A stretch of DNA of 50,151 nt from Stenotrophomonas maltophilia (GCA_002435595.1 DJBL01000104.1:1-50151), one strand, 5' to 3'; positions 18,436 through 27,592 are shown, counted from the stretch's first letter. The notes: generated from the sequence alone by a model not told the origin. Made by a program: numbers and translations.

Positions 18436-18795
18436 CTACAGCGCCAGTTCGGCTTCCACGTCCTGCACCTTGCGCCGCGCCAGCGCCAGGTTGGACTTGT
18501 TGCGATCCAGCACCAGGTACAGGAACAGGCCCTTCTTGCGCGAGACCGGGCGCAGGATGTGGTACGCCTTGCCGAGCGAGATCAGGATGTCCTCGATGGT
18601 GTCGTTGAGGTTGAGCGAGGCGGCGGTCTTCATCTTGGCCCGGATCACTTCGGTATTGCCGGCTGCGGCCACCTCCATGTCCATCCCCGAGCCGGCCTCC
18701 CCCAGCAGCATGCCGCTCTCGTAATCGACCAGGGCCACCGCCTGGGCGCCGTCGATGGTCATCAGCGCGTTCAAGGTATCGTCGAGTCCTGCCAT
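18436..18795 (-). CDS. Roadblock/LC7 domain protein (119 aa)
   Basis: A compact single-domain Roadblock/LC7 protein: LNALMTIDGAQAVALVDYESGMLLGEAG is the typical first strand-helix unit, then AKMKTAASLNLNDTIEDILISLGKAYHILRPV and a final strand (KGLFLYLVLDRNKSNLALARRKV). Such proteins (the MglB type) dimerise and regulate small GTPases. Its ATG lies inside the end of the preceding Roadblock gene (25-base overlap), so translation is probably coupled. It is the last of four overlapping minus-strand genes that include an MglA-like GTPase. Its cellular role here is unknown. Confidence 0.88.
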   Translation of the reverse strand: MAGLDDTLNALMTIDGAQAVALVDYESGMLLGEAGSGMDMEVAAAGNTEVIRAKMKTAASLNLNDTIEDILISLGKAYHILRPVSRKKGLFLYLVLDRNKSNLALARRKVQDVEAELAL

Positions 18796-19259
18796 GTTGC
18801 ACCCCGTTGGTTGTCGAGCCCCGTGTTCCCCTGCGGATCGGCTCGTGATCCGCTGAGTTCGGCCATGATGTTGCGGCCACATTCCTTCGCACTCCACAGC
18901 ACCTTGCCGATCACGCAGCGCGCATCGCAGGCGGTCATCAGCAGCAGCGGCGCCGGCGTTGCAGGCAGCGCCAGCATCAGCACCTTGCCCTCGCCGGCTT
19001 CCAGCATCAGCACCTCCAGTTCGCCCAGCGCCAGCTCGCGCCCGACCGCGGCGGCCAGGGCCAGCATCGCGCTGGTCATCGCCGCCAGCCGCTCGCCGTT
19101 GCCGTGGGTCCCGGCGGCGGGGACCAGCGCAAAACCGTCCACGCTGGCCAGCACGACGCTGCGCACGCCGGTGATGTCATCGGCGAAGCGCTGCAGGTGG
19201 GCGGCCAGGCGGGTACGCAGTGCCGCATCCAGGCGGCGGGCATCGTGTCCGTCAGCCAT
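18771..19259 (-). CDS. Second Roadblock/LC7-type protein (162 aa)
   Basis: A 162-residue protein with a Roadblock/LC7-like body (VRSVVLASVDGFALVPAAG...GERLAAMTSAMLALAAAVGRELALGELEVLMLEAGEGKVLMLALP), the common arrangement of a self-sensing strand, a helix and a second sheet. The C-terminal 40 residues look unstructured and may exist because the frame overlaps the next gene by 25 bases. The start overlaps the end of the GTPase gene by 8 bases. With the 119-residue paralogue it could form a heterodimeric GTPase regulator; this is inference from family behaviour. Confidence 0.82.
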   Translation of the reverse strand: MADGHDARRLDAALRTRLAAHLQRFADDITGVRSVVLASVDGFALVPAAGTHGNGERLAAMTSAMLALAAAVGRELALGELEVLMLEAGEGKVLMLALPATPAPLLLMTACDARCVIGKVLWSAKECGRNIMAELSGSRADPQGNTGLDNQRGATWQDSTIP

Positions 19260-19800
19260 GCGCGGCCACCAGCGCGCCCGCTTCCATCTCGCTCATCAGC
19301 ACGTCCATCAGGCACAGCCCCTGTTCGCGATCCCGCGCATCCACCGGCACCACCGGCAACCAGCGCCCGTCGCCGCCGGCCCGTGCAGCGCATGCCTCCA
19401 GGTCGAACTGCGGGGCCAGGTCCAGCCGCGATACCCCGATCACCGTCGGCACCTGCGCGGCATGCTGGCGCAGCACGGCCAGGTAGCTGTCCAGCGCATC
19501 GGCGGTCTCCGCACCGGTGGCATCGAGCAGCAGCACCACCCCGCTGGCCCCCTGCAACAGGATCGGCCAGAGAAAATCGAAGCGCTGCTGCCCAGGCGTG
19601 CCATACAGGCGCAGGCGGTCGCCGTTGGGCAGGTCGATATCGGCATAGTCCATGGCCACCGTGGTGGAGGCCTTGTCCGCGCCCTGGCGGTCGCTGTTGT
19701 GCACGTCGGTGTCGATCACCGCACCGGCCGCGATCGCGCGCACCAAGGTCGACTTGCCGCAGCCCATGCTGCCCAGGACCACGATCTTGTGTTCGCGCAC
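19252..19800 (-). CDS. MglA-like small GTPase with unusual G3 and G4 motifs
   Basis: A 182-residue single-domain P-loop GTPase of the COG2229/MglA-like group. The start is a GTG at 19800 with GGAGG six bases upstream, three bases past the stop of the preceding gene. The G1 P-loop is GSMGCGKST (residues ~10-18). A threonine-rich switch I (DKASTTVAMDYADID) follows. The G3 position reads GTPGQ instead of the usual DxxGQ, and the G4 position reads SRLD instead of NKxD, so nucleotide specificity and hydrolysis may differ from Ras-like enzymes. Encoded with two Roadblock proteins and an uncharacterised protein in an overlapping cluster, it is probably a switch protein; in Myxococcus the MglA/MglB pair sets cell polarity. 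Confidence 0.88.
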   Translation of the reverse strand: MREHKIVVLGSMGCGKSTLVRAIAAGAVIDTDVHNSDRQGADKASTTVAMDYADIDLPNGDRLRLYGTPGQQRFDFLWPILLQGASGVVLLLDATGAETADALDSYLAVLRQHAAQVPTVIGVSRLDLAPQFDLEACAARAGGDGRWLPVVPVDARDREQGLCLMDVLMSEMEAGALVAAHG

Positions 19801-19802
19801 GC

Positions 19803-20756
19803 TCAGCCTCCGCCACGCTGGCGCACGCTGCGCCACATCCGCGCCAGCAACCCGCCGCCATCGCCGGCCGGCAGCGGCGGCCGTGCGCGCTCGGCCGCCG
19901 GCTCCAGCGCCGCGTAGCCGCACAGATAGGCCGGATGCACGAACGTACGCACCGCCTCGCCGGAGATCTCCAGCAGGGCGGCGCATTCGTCCACGCTGCA
20001 GGCACGCTTGAGCAGCAGCGAACACAGCCGGAAGCTGTCGTGCTGGTGGCCCAGTACGCGGAAGTCCGGCCAGCGCAACAGGCGCACCCGCGCGTGGCGC
20101 TGCAGCCGCGCATCCAGGTCGTGCCAGTGCGCCGGGTGCTGCCCCCACAGCCACAGCAGCGGCCGCAGCGGCTGCCGCGGCAGTTCGCCGGCCAACTGCT
20201 GGTAGCGCTTGGCGGCGATACCGTGCAGGGCCAGGCGCTCGAAGTCATCGGACAGCAGCTGCGCCAGTTCGGCATTGCCGCTGCCGTCGGGCACCACCAT
20301 CTGGTCCTGTTCGAAATCCAGCAGCAGTACCGGCAGTCCATCCAGCGCCAGCACCGCATGGCCCTGGCGCGCCTGCAGGTGTTCGCGCAGCGCGCGGGTG
20401 ATCGCCTTGGCCGCGCGTGCGGCGATGGGCTCTTCGATCGGCGCCGGTGCGCCGGGCATCTGCCGCAATGCCTGCTCGATGGCATCATCGTCCAGCACCG
20501 CCTGCCCATCGCCCTGGCCGTGGCGCAGCGTGCCGTGCTGGTCTTCGATCCAGAACTGGATCCGGGGCCGCTCGCGCACCATCCGCATCGCTGCATTGCG
20601 CAGCGCCGGCGTGTCCTTGATCACCAGCAGATCGCAATCATCCAGATCGCGGCAACTGCGCACGGTCTCGGCCGGCAACGCGGCCGCCGTGCGCAGGCGC
20701 TGCAGCAACGCGTGCTCCCCCTGGATATCCGATCCCACCACCAGCACCCTGGCCAT
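19803..20756 (-). CDS. Uncharacterised 317-aa protein, first gene of the GTPase/Roadblock cluster
   Basis: I do not recognise a named family. The N-terminus (MARVLVVGSDIQGEHALLQRLR...DLDDCDLLVIKDTP) looks like an alternating sheet-helix fold similar to a response-regulator receiver, but a phosphorylatable Asp arrangement is not clear. The middle contains LALDGLPVLLLDFEQDQMVVPDG, and the end SVDECAALLEISGEAVRTFVHPAYLCGYA has the look of a helical winged-helix-like or scaffold segment. It is cytoplasmic, with no signal or membrane segment. Its stop lies two bases before the GTPase GTG, so it is the likely operon leader and a partner of the GTPase module. Confidence 0.8.
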   Translation of the reverse strand: MARVLVVGSDIQGEHALLQRLRTAAALPAETVRSCRDLDDCDLLVIKDTPALRNAAMRMVRERPRIQFWIEDQHGTLRHGQGDGQAVLDDDAIEQALRQMPGAPAPIEEPIAARAAKAITRALREHLQARQGHAVLALDGLPVLLLDFEQDQMVVPDGSGNAELAQLLSDDFERLALHGIAAKRYQQLAGELPRQPLRPLLWLWGQHPAHWHDLDARLQRHARVRLLRWPDFRVLGHQHDSFRLCSLLLKRACSVDECAALLEISGEAVRTFVHPAYLCGYAALEPAAERARPPLPAGDGGGLLARMWRSVRQRGGG

Positions 20757-21066
20757 CGCCTTCCCCTGCGCTGTGAGAGTTCACACTTACTGCAGAAAAG
20801 ATCGTCGATAGGCTATGCCATCGATATCGGCGCATAAGTGATGGATCGCACAGATTGAGCCGACGTTTGCGCACAGCAAGGCCGCGCCCCGGCCCTGTAA
20901 CCACAGGGCAAGTTCTGTACCACTCGCGTTGACGCGGCCTTCATCGGCGTGTGGACGCCGACGATGGGCATCACACTCCCGCAGCGGCGCCACGCCCCGC
21001 GGACCTGCTCGTGCGACGCTGCCCGCGAGACCGCCCTGCAGGCGGTGACCCTGCGACGTGGCCAAC
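20757..21066. other. Intergenic region upstream of the GTPase cluster
   Basis: About 310 bases with no gene. It must contain the minus-strand promoter of the cluster; no convincing -35/-10 pair was found. A TGTGA-GAGT-TCACA inverted repeat lies at 20772-20785, 15 bases before the start codon at 20756. It has CRP/Clp-like half-sites but a 4-base rather than 6-base spacer. Confidence 0.5.
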
Positions 21067-21095
21067 AAAAAACCCGCGCCGGGGCGCGGGTTTTT
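21067..21095. terminator. Bidirectional intrinsic terminator of icd
   Basis: A6 tract, stem CCCGCGCC / GGCGCGGG with a 2-base centre, then T5. On the minus strand it lies 32 bases past the icd stop codon and ends in a T-tract, so it terminates icd and insulates the GTPase cluster. Confidence 0.92.
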
Positions 21096-21126
21096 CGTGC
21101 ATCACCGCGTGTGCGGCAAGGCGGGT

Positions 21127-23352
<2,226 letters not shown>

Positions 23353-23651
23353 GGGGGACTGATGCTCTCTTGCGGATCTGAGGAGTGATGGCCGACGGCG
23401 ATGCCGGGCCGCGTGCAACCGTGTCACTTTCCCCGTGGATCGCGCCGCTCGGCGCGCGCTGCGGGAAACCCCCGCATTGTCGCGTTTTCAGCCCCCTGGA
23501 GCAAAGCGGCGCCATACGCGGCGGTACTGCAACGCTGCGATCCGCCCACCGGCCCAACGGTAACCAGTGAAACCGTGCCGGCGGGCCCCGCCGCGCTGAT
23601 GCTTCCTTAACCTGGGCCCGGGCTATAGTCGCCGGGGTTGGACGAAACAGG
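23353..23651. promoter_or_regulatory. Divergent promoter region of icd and the 23661 gene
   Basis: 299 bases with no gene. On the plus strand a good -10 (TATAGT, 23624-23629) lies about 30 bases before the downstream ATG; the -35 is poor. No confident minus-strand promoter for icd could be picked. Confidence 0.45.
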
Positions 23652-23660
23652 ATGGTCGTC

Positions 23661-24080
23661 ATGTGGAAATTCAGGCTGCCGGCAACGGCATTGATGGTTC
23701 TTCTAGCATCAGGAGGGTGCGCGATGTCCAACTCCGCCCATGCGGTTCCCGAGGCCGCAGCCACGCTGCAGGTCCCCCCGCAGACCCCCACGCCCAAGGT
23801 ATTTGCCTGCGCGCGCCAGCGCCTGACGCAACTGGGCCAGGATGAGGCGCTCTGGGATCACAAGGTGACCCGGGAGGATCTCCAGCACGGCGTGCTGGAA
23901 ACCGGGGACTTCCCCGAAGACAACATCAGCGGCTTCCGCCTGCACCTCCAGCACGACCCGGCCAAGGGCTCGGTGTCGCTGCGCCTGCGGGGTGCCGGCG
24001 CCTACTTCGTGGACCAGGGCGTGGAAGCCGGGCTGAAGGAGTTCGAGAGCGGTTTTGCGACCTGCCTGAGCGCTGCGTAA
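23661..24080 (+). CDS. Small exported protein / putative lipoprotein, unknown function
   Basis: About 139 residues from the ATG at 23661 (AGGATGG five bases upstream; an in-frame ATG three codons earlier is also possible). The N-terminus MWKFRLPATALMVLLASGGC is a signal sequence ending in Cys-20; SGGC is a loose rather than canonical lipobox, so lipidation is likely but not certain. The mature part is hydrophilic, with two further Cys residues (FACARQR and GFATCLSAA) that could form a disulfide, and no family I recognise. It is followed 69 bases later by another unrecognised gene on the same strand. Confidence 0.75.
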   Translation: MWKFRLPATALMVLLASGGCAMSNSAHAVPEAAATLQVPPQTPTPKVFACARQRLTQLGQDEALWDHKVTREDLQHGVLETGDFPEDNISGFRLHLQHDPAKGSVSLRLRGAGAYFVDQGVEAGLKEFESGFATCLSAA

Positions 24081-24149
24081 GGAAGGCCGGGCACGCGGCG
24101 GGCGCGCCGATCCATGCCGCCTGCGCACATCACATCCAGGAGAGGATCC

Positions 24150-24956
24150 ATGCCGGACGACCAATACTCCATCGAAGCCCGATCGCTGCGCGTGGCCGGC
24201 GTGGCCAGCCATGACTACTGGGTGCTGCGTGGCCCTGACGGCAAGGACATGGCCGAGCTGCATGGGCTGGCCACCGACCGCCAGACCAACCGCGCCATCC
24301 CGATCGGCACCGACGAAAAGAAGCACTCGCTGCGCGTGTGGCATTTCGTGCACGACAAGGACTTTGCCGCCGAACACGGGGTCAAGCCCACCCGCGAGAG
24401 CTACATCCAGGAAGGCCAGCAGCACAACACGGTGCTTACCGGCAGCAGGGAGGAGGTGCTGGGGCGCTGGAACGCGGCGGTGGCGGCCAAGGAGCCGCTC
24501 AACCAGCTCGACCTCAACTACCCCAATTACGGCTTCAAGGTGTTTGGCGATACGGTCAACAGCAATTCGGCCTATCGCACCCTGGGCGAAGTGATGGGCG
24601 TGCCGGTCAAGGATTTCGGCGGGGTGATCGAACCGGGTATCGACAACCGGATGACCACCCCGGAAGAGATCGAGAAGCTGCGCAACAAGGATTACCCCGT
24701 GCTGTCCTCGCGCGAGGCAGGCAACCGCGACGACGATCCTACCCGGCTTGCCCAGGGCAGCGGCGCAGGTGCCGGTGCCCTGCTCTCCGGCGCGCGCGAA
24801 GGCGAGGCAGCGCTGGGCAACGCCCTGCGTGAGCTGCAGGCCTCCGGGCAAGGCCAGGCGTTCGCCGCCCGCGCCCAGGACCAGGCCCACACCCTGGCCC
24901 AGGCCGAAGCCGCGCGCGATGCCGACCCGGGGCAGCAGGCCGCCGCGCGCAGTTGA
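24150..24956 (+). CDS. Uncharacterised 268-aa protein with NSNSAYRTLGEVMG motif, possible secreted effector
   Basis: The ATG at 24150 has AGGAGAGGAT upstream and starts MPDDQYSIEARSLRVAG; there is no signal peptide. The N-terminal two thirds look like one domain: YWVLRGPDGKDMAELHGL, DEKKHSLRVWHFVHD, LDLNYPNYGFKVFGDTVNSNSAYRTLGEVMG (split around residue 137). The NSNS...Y pattern with nearby His residues is reminiscent of circularly permuted NlpC/P60 (papain-like) domains found in secreted toxins; this is a weak resemblance. The last ~55 residues are Ala/Gln-rich. The XVIPCD secretion domain of Xanthomonas type IV effectors was looked for and its core motif is not visible. The exported protein just upstream could be a cognate immunity protein, but this is speculation. 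Confidence 0.65.
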   Translation: MPDDQYSIEARSLRVAGVASHDYWVLRGPDGKDMAELHGLATDRQTNRAIPIGTDEKKHSLRVWHFVHDKDFAAEHGVKPTRESYIQEGQQHNTVLTGSREEVLGRWNAAVAAKEPLNQLDLNYPNYGFKVFGDTVNSNSAYRTLGEVMGVPVKDFGGVIEPGIDNRMTTPEEIEKLRNKDYPVLSSREAGNRDDDPTRLAQGSGAGAGALLSGAREGEAALGNALRELQASGQGQAFAARAQDQAHTLAQAEAARDADPGQQAAARS

Positions 24957-24964
24957 GCGCGCAT

Positions 24965-24992
24965 AAAAAAGACGCAGCCTCGCGGCTGCGTC
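24965..24992 (-). terminator. Intrinsic terminator of the 25031-25537 gene
   Basis: Read on the minus strand: stem GACGCAGCC / GGCTGCGTC with a 4-base loop, followed by T6. It lies about 40 bases past the lipoprotein stop. On the plus strand there is no T-tract, so it is one-directional. Confidence 0.85.
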
Positions 24993-25030
24993 CATCGTGA
25001 GCCTGTTGCCGGGAGAGAGTCGGCGCGGGC

Positions 25031-25537
25031 TTACTTGACCTCGAACTCTTGCGGCGTTCCGGCCGCCTTACCATCTACCGTGACTTCCGCGCGGTACTTG
25101 CCCGCCGGCCAGCCCTTGGCATTCTTAAAGGTAATGTTGGTGGTCTCGGCCGCCGTGGTGTTCAGCGTCTGCGAGTTCTCACCGGCCACCTGGCCGTCCT
25201 GGAAGGTCAGCTTGGCGCCCACGTTGGCGTTGCTGGCGGTGCCGTCGGTGCGCACCGAAACGATGATGTCGTCCTTGGGGGCGAACAGCGCCGCGGTGGC
25301 CACGCTCTTGTCGGCCGCCGCGGTCTTGCCCACGGTCACCGCGGTCACGTTGACTGCCGCAGCGGCGGCCATCGGCTCCGGCGCGGCCGGCGTCATCGGG
25401 GTCGGCTCGGCCGGCGTGGTGGCCGCAGCCGGCTGCGCATTGTTGTCGGCGGTATCTTCTTTCTTCTTGCAGCCGGCCAAGGCCACGGTGGCCAGCAGGG
25501 CAGCAAGTACGGCGGTACTGATGGACGTCTTCTTCAT
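25031..25537 (-). CDS. Small lipoprotein, function unknown
   Basis: A 168-residue protein with a textbook lipoprotein signal (AVLAALLATVALAGC, lipobox LAGC, Cys at about 23). GGGAGGAA precedes the ATG. After a Lys/Asp-rich patch and a Pro/Ala-rich linker of about 40 residues comes a beta-rich domain (VNVTAVTVGKTAAADKSVA...NITFKNAKGWPAGKYRAEVTVDGK) that looks immunoglobulin-like and resembles ligand-free adhesion or chaperone-type folds rather than an enzyme. It is probably anchored to a membrane facing the periplasm. The LysM gene lies 40 bases upstream on the same strand, suggesting a two-gene envelope operon. Confidence 0.85.
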   Translation of the reverse strand: MKKTSISTAVLAALLATVALAGCKKKEDTADNNAQPAAATTPAEPTPMTPAAPEPMAAAAAVNVTAVTVGKTAAADKSVATAALFAPKDDIIVSVRTDGTASNANVGAKLTFQDGQVAGENSQTLNTTAAETTNITFKNAKGWPAGKYRAEVTVDGKAAGTPQEFEVK

Positions 25538-25577
25538 GGAATTCCTCCCTGGGAATCAGTGGGCTACGCGGAACGAC

Positions 25578-25871
25578 TCAGCCTTTGGGCGGCAACTTGA
25601 GGGTCTGGCCCGGGAAGATCTTGTCCGGGTCGTCCAGCACGTCACGGTTGGCCTCGAAGATCTTCTTCCAGGCGTTGGCATCGCCCAGTTCCTGCTTGGC
25701 GATCTTCGACAGCGAGTCGCCCTTCTGTACGGTGTAGGTGCCTCCGACCTTCTCCGCGGTGGTATCCACCGAAGAGGTGACGCCGGAGAAATCAGCCTTT
25801 TCCACCTTCTGCGCGGTGCTGTCCACGCTGGAGGTGACACCGGAGAAATCGGCCTTCTTTTCGGTACTCAT
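25578..25871 (-). CDS. LysM-domain protein with internal 19-residue repeat
   Basis: A 97-residue protein. Residues 6-44 are two copies of a 19-residue unit (ADFSGVTSSVDSTAQKVEK and ADFSGVTSSVDTTAEKVGG), differing at few positions. Residues ~46-97 form one LysM domain (TYTVQKGDSLSKIAKQELGD...KIFPGQTLKLP). The LysM matches the C-terminus of YgaU/Kbp-like proteins, but the BON domain is replaced by the short repeats. No signal peptide is present, as in YgaU-like proteins. The ATG at 25871 has GGGAG seven to eight bases upstream. The domain may bind peptidoglycan; the repeats have no known role. Confidence 0.88.
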   Translation of the reverse strand: MSTEKKADFSGVTSSVDSTAQKVEKADFSGVTSSVDTTAEKVGGTYTVQKGDSLSKIAKQELGDANAWKKIFEANRDVLDDPDKIFPGQTLKLPPKG

Positions 25872-26046
25872 CCACACGCTCCCGTCTTCATTGACGACAT
25901 GGAACGCACGGTGTCACAGCCCGTGTTAATGGGGCATGGCGTGGATGTGAAGACGTGCAGAACGCGCCCGCCCAGGGGCCCGGCGGCGTGGCCAGGGCAT
26001 GCGTGGGGGACGCGCGGCCTGCCCGCGCATCCGCCGATGGCCCGGT

Positions 26047-26865
26047 TTACTGGCGCAGGTCGCGCACGGTGCGGGCGGGCAGCGCGATGCCCGGACTGGC
26101 CCGCCACGGGTTGATATCCAGCCCGCCGCGGCGGGTATAGCGCGCCTCCACCTCCAACCACTGTGGCGCACAGCGCTGGCTGATCTCGCTGAAGATCCGC
26201 TCCACGCACTGCTCGTGGAACTCGGCATGCTCGCGGTAGCTCACCAGATACTTCAGCAGGCCCTCGCGGTCGATCTGCGGACCGTGGTAACGCACGCTCA
26301 CACTGGCCCAGTCCGGCTGCCCGGTCACCGGGCAGTTGGACTTGAGCAGCGCCGAACTCAGTGTCTCGGTCACCACCTGCGCCGCGTCGGCCGACAGGTA
26401 CGCCGGCGCCGGCGGACCATAGCGTTCGATCGCCACGTCCAGCGCGTCCAGCGACTCGCCCTCGGCCTCTTCCACCAGCACCGGCACCCCGAAGCGCACC
26501 GTCACCACCGCACCGGCGCAGCCGGACAGATCGGCCACGATCCGCAGCCGCGCCGCCTCGTCGTCGTCGAAGCGCGTGCTGTTGAGCGAGTTGAGATACA
26601 GCTTGAACGACTTGGACTCGATCAGGTTCGGCGAGGTACACGGCACGCTGATGGTGGCCACCGCGATCCGCGGCTTGCCGCGCCGGTCCAGCCAGCTCAG
26701 CTCATAGGCCTGCCAACGATCATGCCCGACGAACGGCAGCGCCGCCTCGTCCAGACCGATCTCTTCACGCGCGCCACGGCGCGGAATGGGAAACAGCAGC
26801 GTGGGATCGTACTGCGACGGGTAAGCAACCTCGCGACCGAGGCTGGAGTCCTGGGGGGTATTCAT
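26047..26865 (-). CDS. queF: NADPH-dependent 7-cyano-7-deazaguanine (preQ0) reductase QueF
   Basis: A 272-residue cytoplasmic enzyme of the long, bimodular QueF type (YqfB/E. coli-like). It reduces preQ0 to preQ1 in queuosine tRNA modification. The NADPH/fold motif ESKSFKLYLNSLN is at 83-95 and the catalytic Cys is in LLKSNCPVTGQPDW (C178). The N-terminal half carries PIPRRGAREEIGL. The ATG at 26865 is chosen; a GTG immediately before it is also in frame. There is no Shine-Dalgarno, and a TAAAAT -10 lies only six bases upstream, suggesting a leaderless mRNA. The gene stands alone. Confidence 0.96.
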   Translation of the reverse strand: MNTPQDSSLGREVAYPSQYDPTLLFPIPRRGAREEIGLDEAALPFVGHDRWQAYELSWLDRRGKPRIAVATISVPCTSPNLIESKSFKLYLNSLNSTRFDDDEAARLRIVADLSGCAGAVVTVRFGVPVLVEEAEGESLDALDVAIERYGPPAPAYLSADAAQVVTETLSSALLKSNCPVTGQPDWASVSVRYHGPQIDREGLLKYLVSYREHAEFHEQCVERIFSEISQRCAPQWLEVEARYTRRGGLDINPWRASPGIALPARTVRDLRQ

Positions 26866-26871
26866 CACCCC

Positions 26872-26902
26872 ATTTTACGCCGGACGCCGCGCGGCGTCCG
26901 GC
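26872..26902 (-). promoter_or_regulatory. queF promoter -10 next to a perfect 24-bp palindrome
   Basis: TAAAAT on the minus strand (26877-26872) ends six bases before the queF ATG. Directly upstream, 26879-26902 is a perfect palindrome whose arm is GCCGGACGCCGC, covering the -35 region where no good hexamer is seen. It could be an operator or a hairpin-forming repeat. Confidence 0.55.
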
Positions 26903-27092
26903 AGCGAACGCAGAAGGCCACGGCGACCGGCCGGCCTTGCGGCCCGGCCGGCGGGACGACTGGAACCATCACGCCCGCACCGGATGTCGCCCCGGCCAAC
27001 GGCCGGGACCTACCGCCATTCCAGGCATAGCCATGGGAACGCCGATCAATCCGGATGACCGGCGCCATCGGCCCGTGCCAGCTTCCGCCCCC

Positions 27093-27391
27093 GCCACGGC
27101 CGGTACCTGCCGTCACCGGCCATCGCGCCCGGGGGTGGGCCGGGGTGGGCTGGCGGGACCGTTGTGCGCCACGGCCGGGACCTGCCGTCACCGACCATCT
27201 CGCCTGGGGTGGGCCGGGGTGGGCTGGCGGGACCGTTGATCGCCAACGACCGGAACCTGCCGTCACCGACCATCTCGCCCGGGGTGGGCCGGGGTGGGCT
27301 GGCGGGACCGTTGTGCGCCACGGCCGGGACCTGCCGTCACCCACCATCTCGCCCGGGGGTGGGCCGGGGTGGGGTGGCGGGACCGTTGTGC
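27093..27391. repeat. Four tandem ~75-bp repeats
   Basis: Units begin at 27093, 27168, 27242 and 27317 (lengths 75, 74, 75, 75). Shared blocks include ACCTGCCGTCACCGACCATC, GGGTGGGCCGGGGTGGGCTG and GCGGGACCGTTGTGCGCCA. Copies differ by a few substitutions and single-base indels. The period changes reading frame, arguing against a coding repeat. Confidence 0.9.
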
Positions 27392-27466
27392 GCCATGGAT
27401 GGCGCACAACGAGCCCCCAGGGATGGGTTCACGGCGTGTCCCGCCACCCCACCCCGGCCCACCCCC
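27384..27466. repeat. Palindrome and inverted copy closing the tandem array
   Basis: 13-bp arms CGTTGTGCGCCAT / ATGGCGCACAACG around a GG centre lie at 27384-27411. Further on, 27435-27466 holds an inverted copy of the GC-rich end of the last unit, so the array end is mirrored with about 25 unrelated bases inserted. Confidence 0.8.
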
Positions 27467-27498
27467 CACGCGGCAAGCCAGAGCCGACCAACCCGCCG

Positions 27499-27588
27499 TT
27501 GCAATTGCCTTTGCAGTTGCAGTTGCCTTTGCAGTTGCAGTTGCCGTTGCAGTTGCAGTTGCCGTTGCAGTTGCCGTTGCAGTTGCTC
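27499..27588. repeat. Hexamer tandem repeat (TTGCNN)15
   Basis: Fifteen consecutive hexamers beginning TTGC, mainly TTGCAG with TTGCCG or TTGCCT at intervals. It starts four bases past the M20 peptidase stop (read on the minus strand). A six-base unit keeps frame, so length change would not act as a frame switch. Confidence 0.92.
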
Positions 27589-27592
27589 TGGA

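Larger units (their letters stand above)
26903..27592. other. Gene-free, repeat-filled gap between queF and the M20 peptidase gene
   Basis: About 690 bases without a credible gene. Long open frames exist on both strands, but they follow a non-integral repeat and carry no start signals. The segment contains a degenerate lead-in, a 4-copy 75-bp tandem array, an inverted copy of the array end, and a hexamer repeat, each listed separately. Confidence 0.7.

Noticed and set aside
18296..18892. N-terminal extension of the aceK frame
   Set aside because: It runs antisense-free through the Roadblock gene in another frame; starting at 18295 gives exactly the normal AceK length.
24834..24956. Gln-rich tail of the 24150 protein as an XVIPCD type IV secretion signal
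   Set aside because: The conserved core motifs of that domain are not visible upstream of the tail; only the composition is similar.
25934..25947. GCATGGCGTGGATG resembling half of a SMAG-type repeat
   Set aside because: The second arm and GTAG end are missing; 14 bases alone are not enough.
26865..27407. Long open frames with 25-residue repeats on the minus strand over the 75-bp array (and matching plus-strand frames)
   Set aside because: The unit is 75/74/75/75, so the frame breaks between copies; frames are open on both strands simply from GC content and no ribosome site is present.
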